DNA of 12,920 nt from an uncultured Lachnospiraceae bacterium (GCA_947177515.1 CAMWUU010000054.1:1-12920), one strand, 5' to 3'. Numbered from the stretch's first letter, positions 1-6,305 are shown. Program-made: numbers and translations. Notes: generated by a model from the letters alone, not told the origin.

Positions 1-53
1 AGAGCACACGGCTGTTAACCGTGGGGTTGTTGGTTCGAGCCCAACTCGGGGAG
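1..53 (+). tRNA. tRNA-Asn (anticodon GTT), 5' end cut off by the window
   Basis: Only the 3' two thirds of the gene is present. The anticodon stem pairs positions 7-11 with 19-23. The 7-base loop at 12-18 carries anticodon GTT at 14-16, which reads asparagine codons. The T arm has stem 29-33/41-45 around a TTCGAGC loop. The 3' acceptor strand is 46-52 with discriminator G53. CCA is not encoded. The D arm and the 5' acceptor strand lie outside the window, so the acceptor pairing cannot be checked. Confidence 0.95.
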
Positions 54-71
54 TTGATTTTAGCGTTTGTT

Positions 72-104
72 AAAAACCTGTGTACATATGTTGCAGGTTT
101 TTTT
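72..104 (+). terminator. Intrinsic terminator after tRNA-Asn
   Basis: A perfect 9-bp stem pairs AAAAACCTG (72-80) with CAGGTTTTT (94-102), enclosing a 13-base loop and running into a T tract. It sits 18 bases after the tRNA, the expected place to end the tRNA transcript. Confidence 0.85.
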
Positions 105-548
105 GTTTTCTGGAAAATACTTTGGAATGAAAAAATTTAACATGTTGTTTAGCAAATTTTGCGCGGTGAAGTAATCGAACGATGCAGGGAGATAAGGCGA
201 TTTGAGGAAGAATAATTTGCCATGGATTGTCTTTGCTGTTGAGGTGTGCAAAATAGTTTCGTATTAGGATATGCCAAAGTAGTATAGTGGAAGGAGAGGA
301 TCGCCCTAGGATTCAATGGCTGGTACTTAGGGATATGGTCTAATTTTACAGGGGTGTGGGTATATATAGAGGGGAAATTCTCAGGAGGGTAGATCATGGT
401 ATAGTAAATAGTACCAGGTAACAGTAGTACAGATTATTATGGGAAATGACACGGGGGAAACGCTTATACGGATGTCAGTTGAAAGGGAAAGGTGTATTTT
501 CTAAGAACATACTATGAAAAAATAATTTAAAAAAGTTGAAATTTTCTC
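105..548. other. Gene-free stretch between tRNA-Asn and the tRNA-Cys promoter
   Basis: I see no supported gene here. The open frames on the minus strand are short, have low-complexity or unnatural composition, lack a convincing Shine-Dalgarno sequence, and one runs into the tRNA terminator. The plus strand is purine-rich around 280-370. No tRNA-like fold, CRISPR-like repeat, integrase or duplicated tRNA 3' end was found by eye. Confidence 0.5.
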
Positions 549-580
549 TTGCAAAAAGCCCCTGTTTATGGTAATATAAT
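549..580 (+). promoter_or_regulatory. Promoter of tRNA-Cys
   Basis: TTGCAA at 549-554 is followed after 17 bases by TAATAT (572-577), preceded by an extended -10 TG at 569-570. An overlapping perfect TATAAT lies at 575-580, but that would need a 20-base spacer. The tRNA begins about 33 bases downstream, a normal leader length. Confidence 0.5.
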
Positions 581-612
581 ATTCAGGTTGTTGCTCATCT
601 TCAAACAAATAT

Positions 613-683
613 GGCGACTTAGCCAAGTGGTAAGGCATGGGACTGCAACTCCCTGATCGGCGGTTCAAATCCGCCAGTCGCCT
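613..683 (+). tRNA. tRNA-Cys (anticodon GCA)
   Basis: A complete 71-base tRNA. The acceptor strands GGCGACT (613-619) and AGTCGCC (676-682) pair perfectly, with T683 as discriminator. The anticodon GCA at 645-647 sits in the loop CTGCAAC and reads cysteine codons. The T arm pairs GGCGG with CCGCC around TTCAAAT. The anticodon stem appears to have four good pairs plus a U-U at its outer end. CCA is not encoded. Confidence 0.96.
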
Positions 684-687
684 CTTA

Positions 688-714
688 AAAACTCCAAGAG
701 ATTGGAGTTTTTTT
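688..714 (+). terminator. Intrinsic terminator after tRNA-Cys
   Basis: A perfect 10-bp stem pairs AAAACTCCAA (688-697) with TTGGAGTTTT (702-711) around the 4-base loop GAGA, followed by further T residues. It starts immediately after the tRNA. Confidence 0.9.
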
Positions 715-765
715 ATTGCCTGCGGCACTAGTATACACTGGCTTGAATGTGTAAGCTGCTTCTTA

Positions 766-792
766 AAAATCCTGGAAAATCAGGGTTTTTTG
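766..792 (+). terminator. Second terminator-like hairpin downstream of tRNA-Cys
   Basis: An AAATCCTG / CAGGGTTT stem (one G-T pair) around a short A-rich loop is followed by six T residues (from about 785). The 50 bases between it and the first terminator hold no recognisable gene. It could be a backup terminator or the relic of a lost RNA gene. Confidence 0.55.
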
Positions 793-894
793 TTACCCAA
801 TCTTTTTTCATTGCCCTTTCAGACCTAAGCCTCTGTTCTTCTTTTTGTTATTTTTTTGACATTCTATTTTTTTATAAACACCGTTTTAGATCGT

Positions 895-975
895 TTACAA
901 TCCAGGCATTTCAACGGTAAGGAATGGATCATAAGTCTTGGGAAGATCCTTTTCTGTTTTTCCATATTTAATCAT
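895..975 (-). CDS. Possible 26-residue micro-ORF or gene fragment downstream of the RelB-type gene
   Basis: An ATG-initiated frame on the minus strand encodes 26 residues (MIKYGKTEKDLP...EMPGL) and starts about 30 bases after the antitoxin stop codon, where a toxin gene would normally be. Its composition looks protein-like, but there is no Shine-Dalgarno sequence and I do not recognise it. It is too short to be a RelE/YafQ toxin. It may be the residue of a deleted partner gene, or chance. Confidence 0.15.
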   Translation of the reverse strand: MIKYGKTEKDLPKTYDPFLTVEMPGL

Positions 976-1006
976 AGAATACAAAAAAAGATATACTTTT
1001 GTGATT

Positions 1007-1279
1007 TTACTCACGCTCCATAGCCTCCAGTTCTTCCATTGTTTTTACAACTACCTGTCCGTTTTTAACCTGTTGGTTTGCCTTCTTTAACTGTTCCATG
1101 TTGGAATCTGAATAAAAAGGGTCGAAAGGGGCTGTGATCTCAAAAGGGATTCGGCGGTCACGCAGGGCTTTCTTTGCATAGATCATGAAAAAGGTGGTAA
1201 GGTTCATCCCCATCTCATCACACATTTCATCAAGCTGTCTTTTCAATTCATCATCAAATCGAAGGCTTACAGTAGTCAT
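1007..1279 (-). CDS. RelB/DinJ-family antitoxin, apparently without its toxin
   Basis: A 90-residue protein. Its first 45 residues read as the ribbon-helix-helix DNA-binding domain of the RelB/DinJ family: a beta strand at TTVSLRFDDELK, helix 1 at about 10-24, and helix 2 at NLTTFFMIYAKKALRDRRIPF (about 26-46). The C-terminal half is charged and helical, as expected for toxin neutralisation. Length and architecture are normal for the family. The ATG at 1279 has an upstream AGGAAG and a clear promoter. In this family the toxin gene (YafQ/RelE) usually follows directly; here no toxin follows, and the next gene on that side is tRNA-Cys. It may be an orphan antitoxin that silences another toxin, an autonomous repressor, or a decayed system. 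The AbrB-RelE pair nearby has its own antitoxin. Confidence 0.88.
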   Translation of the reverse strand: MTTVSLRFDDELKRQLDEMCDEMGMNLTTFFMIYAKKALRDRRIPFEITAPFDPFYSDSNMEQLKKANQQVKNGQVVVKTMEELEAMERE

Positions 1280-1302
1280 AATATCACTTCCTTTTTTATT
1301 TT

Positions 1303-1331
1303 ATTATAATATGGATTAAAGCAAAATACAA
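1303..1331 (-). promoter_or_regulatory. Promoter of the RelB/DinJ-type gene
   Basis: On the minus strand TTGTAT (1326-1331) is followed after 17 bases by a perfect TATAAT (1303-1308). The start codon lies 24 bases beyond the -10 box, with AGGAAG between them. Antitoxins of this family normally repress their own promoter, so an operator is expected to overlap this site. Confidence 0.55.
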
Positions 1332-1334
1332 CAA

Positions 1335-1367
1335 AAATCATTCAAATCCATTTAAATTGAATGATTT
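1335..1367 (-). terminator. Perfect 11-bp inverted repeat, probable terminator of the decayed minus-strand genes
   Basis: AAATCATTCAA (1335-1345) and TTGAATGATTT (1357-1367) form a perfect 11-bp stem with an 11-base loop. Read on the minus strand it is followed by a T-rich tract, so it could terminate the decayed genes upstream. The stem is AT-rich, making it weak, and its position just before the RelB-type promoter also allows a regulatory role. Confidence 0.45.
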
Positions 1368-1651
1368 CTTTGTATTATATGAAAATAAAAGGATATTATG
1401 CAGCTTTTGTTTTATACTGGAGTAGATGAACCGGCTGTAAAGCCCTCCACCCCTAACAAAGTGGGTTATTGCCGGGGAAGATGCCGTTAGGATTCCCTTC
1501 CCGCAGGAAAAAAGAGAAAGTAGGATGCTCAGGATAAAAAAGGGCATATCCCCTTTCGGTAGAAAGAAAATAAGCCCAATAAAGAAGCAGCAGCCCCGGT
1601 CAAAAAGGTCAGGAGCAGCCGCCGGGATAAAGGTTTTGGTATATGTTCCAT
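1338..1651 (-). pseudogene. Frameshifted small hydrophobic (membrane) protein gene
   Basis: The minus-strand ATG at 1651 has GGGAG at a suitable distance and lies 14 bases after the end of the preceding decayed gene, suggesting a former operon. The product begins MEHIPKPLSRRLLLTFLTG, followed by a hydrophobic stretch ending LFSFYRKG (about residue 34), then stops early at 1529. From the GGGGAT near 1552 another frame continues with GDMPFFILSILLSLF, a second hydrophobic stretch, and runs to 1338. The two halves together look like one protein with two membrane segments broken by a frameshift. Small two-helix membrane proteins with a similar start occur among accessory genes of integrative conjugative elements, but this parallel is from memory and no function can be assigned. 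Confidence 0.4.
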
Positions 1652-1665
1652 AGATATCTCCCTAC

Positions 1666-2330
1666 TTATAAAATCTGGAATGTAACCTGCTGCTTGAGGT
1701 AGAGGTTGGCAACGTCGGTAAGCACGGGAAACTGGTTTCGGAAGTGCGGCAGTCTGTGATGATACTCTCACAGTCGCAGTTCCCCTCCCGGTACAGACAG
1801 TCCATCAGGTCATTGCTGTTCTTTATGTCCGTCTTTCTCTTTTCCGTACACTGGATCAGCTCAGCGGTGGACAGCATTTGATGGCGCAACAGTGACAATA
1901 CTTGCTTTTCCATCGGTTCCAGCTTCTCCGTGTGGAATGCGGCTAAGGCTTTCTGGAAAGGAAGCCTGCGGCTGAGGGTGAGTTTCAGGAAAGAAACGAT
2001 TTTTACGGCGATATTGTCCTTGCCGGAAGCCACCAGTCTGCGCATGATAAGGCGATTTAGGTAATAATCAAAGTCCAGTTCACCAAGGATGTGCAATTCC
2101 CGCTCCTTTTCATAGAATTCAGCCTTAAGCTCTTGGCTTCCTGCCTGCGTCCAAAGTGTGGTGAAAACTACATACAGGGCATGGTTTTTGTCTGCGTATG
2201 AATTTTCACGGTATACATTCTAACATATGGGATTTCCCCTGTAAATCGCAGAGCTGTGCCAGTTTGGGAAAGTTTTGTGCCAATGTGGTGCCAGACCATA
2301 AAAGGGTGTGTGTTCTTGACATTTGGGGGA
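1666..2330 (-). pseudogene. Decayed gene of unknown function, in three reading frames
   Basis: Protein-like sequence runs on the minus strand from about 2330 to 1666 but is spread over different frames. One segment (…TTLAQNFPKLAQLCDLQGK) stops at 2206. From about 2217 another frame carries NVYRENSYADKNHALYVVF and continues with a Lys/Glu-rich helical stretch, then GELDFDYYLNRLIMRRLV, to about 1732. A third frame then gives PVLTDVANLYLKQQVTFQIL and stops at 1666. The joins are smooth in composition, so a single cytoplasmic helical protein of roughly 200 or more residues with two frameshifts fits best. I do not recognise the family. The pairing with the small membrane protein gene downstream suggests a former mobile-element operon, which is inference. 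Confidence 0.5.
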
Positions 2331-2344
2331 AAGTTATATACAAT
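2316..2344 (+). promoter_or_regulatory. Promoter of the AbrB-RelE toxin-antitoxin operon
   Basis: A perfect TTGACA at 2316-2321 is separated by exactly 17 bases from TACAAT at 2339-2344, giving a near-consensus vegetative promoter. The antitoxin start is about 67 bases downstream. The strength of the match suggests that repression, rather than a weak promoter, keeps expression low. Confidence 0.75.
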
Positions 2345-2354
2345 AAACCTAGAT

Positions 2355-2370
2355 ACCAAGAAACCAAGAA
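2355..2370 (+). repeat. Tandem direct repeat of ACCAAGAA, candidate antitoxin operator
   Basis: Two perfect, adjacent copies of the 8-mer ACCAAGAA begin 11 bases after the -10 box, around and just downstream of the expected transcription start. This is a typical place for autorepression by an antitoxin. No palindrome typical of AbrB/MazE operators was obvious, so the role is inferred from position. Confidence 0.35.
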
Positions 2371-2411
2371 TATTATTTCCCTGAATTGAATAGGATAAAG
2401 AGGGCATAAAT

Positions 2412-2792
2412 ATGCCAATAACAATGGTGAAAGGTAGTGTCCCTATGGAAATGAAAAAGGTAAGCATCTCTGCGAAGCGACAGATCACAATCCCCCAGAA
2501 ATTTTTTTCCATGTTGGGGTTTGACACAGAGGCGGAGTGCATGGTGCGCGGGAATGAACTGGTCATCCGTCCGGTGAAAACAAATGCTGGGGGAGAATTT
2601 GCCGAGCAGGTACTGGCAGACCTGATCTCGCAGGGTTATAGCGGAACGGAATTACTTGACCGTTTCAAAAAGGCACAAAAAGAAGTGCGCCCGGCGGTGG
2701 AAGCGATGATGATGGAAGCAGAGCGTGTTGCTGCTTCGGAGTCGGAATATGCATCTTACGGGGATGTTTTTGGCGGGGAGGGGAACGAATGA
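2412..2792 (+). CDS. AbrB/MazE/SpoVT-type antitoxin
   Basis: A 126-residue protein. Residues about 13-56 form a swapped-hairpin AbrB domain (MEMKKVSISAKRQITIPQKF, then LGFDTEAECMVRGNELVIRPV), the DNA-binding fold of MazE and SpoVT. The C-terminal 65 residues are acidic and helical, with a Met/Glu-rich helix around 95-112, and probably wrap the toxin. The ATG at 2412 has AAAGAGGG seven bases upstream. A later ATG at 2445 would trim the protein to the domain boundary but has a poorer, more distant ribosome site. The gene overlaps the toxin gene by ATGA, so the two are translationally coupled. It is expected to neutralise the toxin and repress the promoter at 2316. Confidence 0.88.
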   Translation: MPITMVKGSVPMEMKKVSISAKRQITIPQKFFSMLGFDTEAECMVRGNELVIRPVKTNAGGEFAEQVLADLISQGYSGTELLDRFKKAQKEVRPAVEAMMMEAERVAASESEYASYGDVFGGEGNE

Positions 2793-3085
2793 CAGAGGTA
2801 CGTTTCCTCCCGCCTGCAGCGAAGTTCATAAAGAAGCTGAAAGATACAAAATTGAAGCTGCTGTATCAGGAGGCGGTTGATAAAATACGGGCAGATTATA
2901 CCGTCGGTGAGGCAAAAACGGGAGATTTGTCCGGTATATATGGATATGATATTTATTATAACAAGATCAATTATGAGCTTGCATATACCATAGAGTATCA
3001 GGGGGATGAGGTGATTGTTGTAATTATGGCTGGGACAAGGGAAAATTTCTATGATCAGTTGAAACAGTACATGAGAAAGATGTAA
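2789..3085 (+). CDS. RelE/ParE-superfamily toxin
   Basis: A 98-residue protein with the size and pattern of RelE/ParE toxins. An N-terminal strand (EVRFLPPAAKFIKKL) leads into two helices (about 9-38), then the core strands GDLSGIYGYDIYYNKINYEL, then TIEYQGDEVIVVIMAGTREN, and a C-terminal amphipathic helix FYDQLKQYMRKM. The G-x-R-E-N-F-Y ending, with Arg84, is typical of the RelE/YoeB/StbE side of the family. RelE proteins cut mRNA at the ribosome and ParE proteins poison gyrase. Sequence alone does not decide which this is, although the ending favours the mRNase branch. It starts inside the stop codon of the antitoxin gene. The partner is of AbrB type rather than the usual RelB or Phd type. 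Confidence 0.87.
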   Translation: MTEVRFLPPAAKFIKKLKDTKLKLLYQEAVDKIRADYTVGEAKTGDLSGIYGYDIYYNKINYELAYTIEYQGDEVIVVIMAGTRENFYDQLKQYMRKM

Positions 3086-3164
3086 ATGAAATAAGTGACT
3101 ATTTGCAATGCTCAGCACTCCCCTCTGGGGGAAGTTTATGGAAATCAATTAATGGTATGGTCGT

Positions 3165-3191
3165 CCCGTCATTTATAAGATGGGCATTTTT
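3165..3191 (+). terminator. Weak terminator-like hairpin after the toxin gene
   Basis: CCCGTC (3165-3170) pairs with GATGGG (3179-3184), including one G-T pair, and is followed by CATTTTTA. A second small GC hairpin (CCCC-TCT-GGGG) lies at 3120-3130 and runs into GAAGTTT. Either could end the toxin-antitoxin transcript; neither is strong. Confidence 0.3.
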
Positions 3192-3465
3192 ATGAAAAAA
3201 ATGTACTAATTCCGGATCAGACACCTATACCCTGATAGAGTTCCAAGCCAGATACAATACAGGAGAAGCCTGCGAACAAGCGTTGTTTTGCCTGAAGTGG
3301 CTGGAAAGTTTTATTGCCTATAATGCGGTTCCCAGCATGGTACCTTGGCAAACTGCCGCAGGCTTCCCCTGTAGCGATACTAATGCGCCAAATACCATCC
3401 TCAGAATTGTCAAGTGTAGCATAAATTCTTCTGGAACCAAGAATGTTGAGGAATACTTTCTATCT
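3192..3465 (+). pseudogene. Remnant of an IS1595/ISXO2-type transposase (N-terminal part)
   Basis: In one plus-strand frame from about 3213 the translation reads TLIEFQARYNTGEACEQALF, then CLKW, which matches the characteristic start of IS1595/ISXO2 transposases (IEFQ…F-T-E-E-A-C…L-R-W-P-x-G-F). The expected zinc-ribbon continues in the next frame from about 3310 as CGSQHGTLANCRRLPL, interrupted by stop codons before and after, then as a poor match to about 3465. The putative start (ATGAAAAAAATGTAC, 3192) is separated from the body by another frame break. The catalytic DDE region is absent, because the neighbouring histidine kinase gene ends at 3470 on the other strand. It is a dead fragment; no terminal inverted repeats were identified. 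Confidence 0.65.
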
Positions 3466-3469
3466 CAGT

Positions 3470-4468
3470 TTATGCAAATACAACCATTATACAAAACACT
3501 CCATCTTCATACGAAGCCGATATTCTTCCTCCTAACATTTCTGTTAATTGTTTTGCAATCGCCAGTCCCAGACCCGTATTCCCCCTTGTCCGGGATATGT
3601 CCGTTGTGTAAAATTCGTCAAAGATCCGGGCAAGATCCGGGCATGGGGAGTTAAGGGCATTTTCAAAGCGGATGCTCAGAGTGGGTGAAGATTGTTCTGT
3701 GCCCGATAATGACACACTGTCTTTTGCTATGTCCGTACATAATATCTGTGAGGGGATAGAATGCATCGATGTTTCGGTTGGGCATATTGATGCATCACAT
3801 ACCTGCACCGAAATCGCCAGATTCCCAGTCCCATGTTTTAACGAATTCCCAATCAGGTTATCGAAAATCCGTAGTAGCATATTCTGGTTGGAGAAAACCT
3901 TAAATCGGCTTTTTTCGCAGTTAAGCGTGATCGAGCGTCCTTTTGCACAATAATCATCATAGTAGTGTGCAATAGCTTCCTCAAGGATTGCCACAAGATT
4001 CAATTCCTTTTTTTCAGGTACATGCTCCCGGGCAATCATCTGGGAAAATTCGAAGAATGAATGGATCAGATCTTCCAATCGCTCCAATCGCTGACCGACA
4101 ATGCTAATTTCCCGGCATTTTTCCCCGGCGGGCAGGTCGCTGTGTAATATTATGTCGATATAGCCCATGGCCGAGGTCAGCGGTGTGCAAAGATCATGGG
4201 AAATATTGGTAATCATCTGTTCAAGTTCATGCCTTTTGTGTGCATAATATGCCCGATTGGCACGGCATTCTTCCAGAAGCGAATTGATTTCATTTAATAA
4301 ATCTGTTGGGATAAAACCATTCTCCACATGGAGCAGGGCGTTTGTATCCACTCCTTTTAATTCCCTTAGCTGCCGGATAATATTTTTTATTTCACGGCGG
4401 TCAAGGTGTAGAAGAAGTAAAAGCGTAAAACAAATGATTGCCAGAATAATAATCATACCGATCAACAT
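3470..4468 (-). CDS. Membrane histidine kinase of the ABC-linked two-component system
   Basis: A 332-residue sensor kinase. A single hydrophobic helix (about 1-22) is followed directly by a cytoplasmic linker and the dimerisation domain with H-box NISHDLCTPL (phosphoacceptor His91). The ATPase domain shows an N-box (LLRIFDNLIGNSLKHG, Asn near 204-208), an unusually long variable stretch (about 222-262), the segment RFENALNSPCPDLARIFDEF in place of a canonical DxGxG box, and the G-box GNTGLGLAIAKQL (about 296-308). No extracytoplasmic sensor domain exists. I chose the ATG at 4468, which has GAGGAG eight bases upstream, over the ATG at 4489, whose ribosome site is too close. It lies about 50 bases after the permease gene and is the last gene of the cluster. 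It should phosphorylate the response regulator encoded at 6357-7067. Confidence 0.92.
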   Translation of the reverse strand: MLIGMIIILAIICFTLLLLLHLDRREIKNIIRQLRELKGVDTNALLHVENGFIPTDLLNEINSLLEECRANRAYYAHKRHELEQMITNISHDLCTPLTSAMGYIDIILHSDLPAGEKCREISIVGQRLERLEDLIHSFFEFSQMIAREHVPEKKELNLVAILEEAIAHYYDDYCAKGRSITLNCEKSRFKVFSNQNMLLRIFDNLIGNSLKHGTGNLAISVQVCDASICPTETSMHSIPSQILCTDIAKDSVSLSGTEQSSPTLSIRFENALNSPCPDLARIFDEFYTTDISRTRGNTGLGLAIAKQLTEMLGGRISASYEDGVFCIMVVFA

Positions 4469-4520
4469 GGTAAACTCCTCACACCGCATACCTTTCCAAT
4501 AATCCAGTATGGCAGCTCTT

Positions 4521-5351
4521 TTATTTTATTTCTGTTTTTTTAAAAACCTGGAAGCCGATTGCGGTTGAAATGGCAATTTCTGCCAGGCCGATACAGGCAC
4601 AGGTCATGATATAAGCCCAGTCCGTTGAGAAGGCCAGTTGGCTCAGAGCAGACTGCAATTCGTAGTTGTAAAGAAATTTTCCCACCAGCTCCCATTTTGT
4701 AATAACATAGAGCGCATTGATAAGCATCTGGAAAAGCACCTGAAACGGGATGACAATGGCGTTGAAAGCGGCGGACTTTCTGGTTAGAAAACCAAGCATT
4801 GTCATTAGGGAAGCAACGCCAAGAAGCATTGGAAGCTGCTTAAGGGTTGTGGCGAACACGCTGCCCACCGTTCCAGTATAGGCCTTGCCATTGACAATGA
4901 AATTTAGCAGATAGAGAAAAATGCTGTTGAAGAAAATCAGCGCCGTAGACAATATAAGGTTTAGTGCCAGTTTACTAAGATAATACTTATTTTTACTAAA
5001 AGCTGCACTCAATGTATTTTTTACCGTGTGGTTTGAAAAATCAGCCATAAGGACTACAAAAACTATCACGATAATGGGATAGTAAAGATTAATATTTGAG
5101 GAAAGGATATCTGTTACAAAGCTTTTCTTTTGTTCCTCCGTCCGGACGGTGTGTGGCAGCAGACCATCCGACGTTGTTTCCCGAACCAGGGATGGGGTAT
5201 CACCCTGATAGTCGAGTGATGCGTTGCCAATATGCCCGACCTCCCGCATACCAACGCTTATGGAAGCCATCAGGATAACAATCCCAATTGCCAGATAAAT
5301 ATTAATTCCCTTAAATATACGGTATAAATCCGCTCTTATCATATTCATCAT
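4521..5351 (-). CDS. ABC-2 type permease (bacitracin/lantibiotic-resistance-like)
   Basis: A 276-residue integral membrane protein with about six predicted helices: near 15-35, 88-106, 128-151, 166-187, 193-218 and 246-270, with a soluble loop at 36-87 between the first two. This is the layout of ABC-2 permeases that partner BcrA/LanF-type ATPases. The start overlaps the ATPase stop as ATGA (5348-5351), so translation is coupled; ATGs at codons 2 and 4 are alternative starts. It should form the membrane channel for the adjacent ATPase, moving a peptide or lipid-targeting antibiotic out of the membrane. Lantibiotic immunity systems usually have two different permeases (LanE and LanG). Only one is found here, so a homodimer is likely. 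Confidence 0.88.
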   Translation of the reverse strand: MMNMIRADLYRIFKGINIYLAIGIVILMASISVGMREVGHIGNASLDYQGDTPSLVRETTSDGLLPHTVRTEEQKKSFVTDILSSNINLYYPIIVIVFVVLMADFSNHTVKNTLSAAFSKNKYYLSKLALNLILSTALIFFNSIFLYLLNFIVNGKAYTGTVGSVFATTLKQLPMLLGVASLMTMLGFLTRKSAAFNAIVIPFQVLFQMLINALYVITKWELVGKFLYNYELQSALSQLAFSTDWAYIMTCACIGLAEIAISTAIGFQVFKKTEIK

Positions 5352-6265
5352 ACCTGCGCCTCCCCGCCAATTAGCGATTTGAAATAATCCTCTAAGGAAA
5401 TCCCGGATTCAAAAATTCCAGAGATATTGATACTATGGTTAATCAGCGTTTTGTTGAGGGTTTCCGGTTTGATAGGTTCCCCATAAATACGCAGTTCGCC
5501 TGTATTGATCACTTTGTAATTGGTTATGCCCATTTCTTCTAGGATGGTGGCACAGTGCCTGGTATTATCAGTTTTGACCACAAGACAACGCATACATTCC
5601 AGATCAAGTTCTTCTTTTGTGATTTCCTTTAACATCCGCCCCTTTTCAATAAAGAAAAAGCGGTTCGCAACCAGGTAGAGTTCTGATAGAATATGGCTTG
5701 AAATAATTATGGTGATGCCAAATTCCTGGTTCAGGCGTTTGAAGGTATTGCGCAGTTCACTGATACCAAGCGGATCTAAGCCGTTGATTGGTTCATCTAA
5801 GATAATTAGATCCGGGTTGTCTAGGAGGGCTAAGGCAATACCGAGGCGCTGCTTCATACCGAGGGAAAATTTGCGGAATTTCTTGTCCTTTACATCGGAG
5901 AGCTGCACGAGCGAGAGGGCATTGTCAATCTGTCCCATATCCACAATACCTTTTTGGATGGCGTAGTATTTTAAATTCTGGTAGGCGGTGAGATTCCCGA
6001 AAAAGGAAGGATTCTCGATCAGGCAGCCCATGCGCCTTTTTTCCGCCGAGGCTTCTGCTCCCTTCTTTGAAAAAATTTCAAATTCTCCGCCAGAAGCCTC
6101 GGCTAACCCAGTGATAATCTTCATGATAGTGGTCTTTCCAGCACCATTGCGCCCGATAAATCCGTAAATATCGCCGCGATAGACGGTCATGTCCACTGAA
6201 TCAAGCGCCGTAAAGTTTTTGTAGCGTTTGGAAAGCTTTTTTGTTTGCAGTACAATTTCACGCAT
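5348..6265 (-). CDS. ABC transporter ATPase, BcrA/LanF type
   Basis: A 305-residue nucleotide-binding subunit. Walker A GRNGAGKTT is at 38-46, the signature SLGMKQR near 134-140, Walker B LIILDEPINGLDP at 153-165 (catalytic Glu158), and the switch His is 191. The Q-loop position reads CLIENPSFF, with Glu84 instead of Gln, the E-loop variant described for lantibiotic-immunity ATPases. About 85 C-terminal residues follow the core domain, as in BcrA-like proteins. I placed the start at the ATG at 6265, with AGGAG ten bases upstream; a longer frame would run back across the preceding gene's 3' end. It lies about 90 bases after the response regulator gene, and that gap holds a repeat array and a possible promoter. 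It powers the ABC-2 permease encoded just downstream. Confidence 0.92.
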   Translation of the reverse strand: MREIVLQTKKLSKRYKNFTALDSVDMTVYRGDIYGFIGRNGAGKTTIMKIITGLAEASGGEFEIFSKKGAEASAEKRRMGCLIENPSFFGNLTAYQNLKYYAIQKGIVDMGQIDNALSLVQLSDVKDKKFRKFSLGMKQRLGIALALLDNPDLIILDEPINGLDPLGISELRNTFKRLNQEFGITIIISSHILSELYLVANRFFFIEKGRMLKEITKEELDLECMRCLVVKTDNTRHCATILEEMGITNYKVINTGELRIYGEPIKPETLNKTLINHSINISGIFESGISLEDYFKSLIGGEAQV

Positions 6266-6305
6266 AAGTTGTGATCTCCTTTTTGTTATTTCAGATGATA
6301 GATTC

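Noticed and set aside
60..397. Minus-strand open frames between the tRNAs
   Set aside because: One runs through the tRNA-Asn terminator, neither has a ribosome binding site, and the translations show no recognisable domain.
721..760. Possible decayed RNA gene with GCGGC/GCTGC pairing between the two tRNA-Cys terminators
   Set aside because: Only five pairs including a G-T enclose about 28 bases, with no tRNA loops or conserved positions; chance is likely.
2351..2370. CRISPR-like repetition
   Set aside because: Only two 8-base copies with no spacer; no repeat-spacer structure exists anywhere in the window.
2168..2566. Minus-strand frame crossing the toxin-antitoxin promoter and antitoxin 5' end
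   Set aside because: It overlaps the well-supported antitoxin gene and its promoter, and its downstream part is out of frame with the better protein-like segment.
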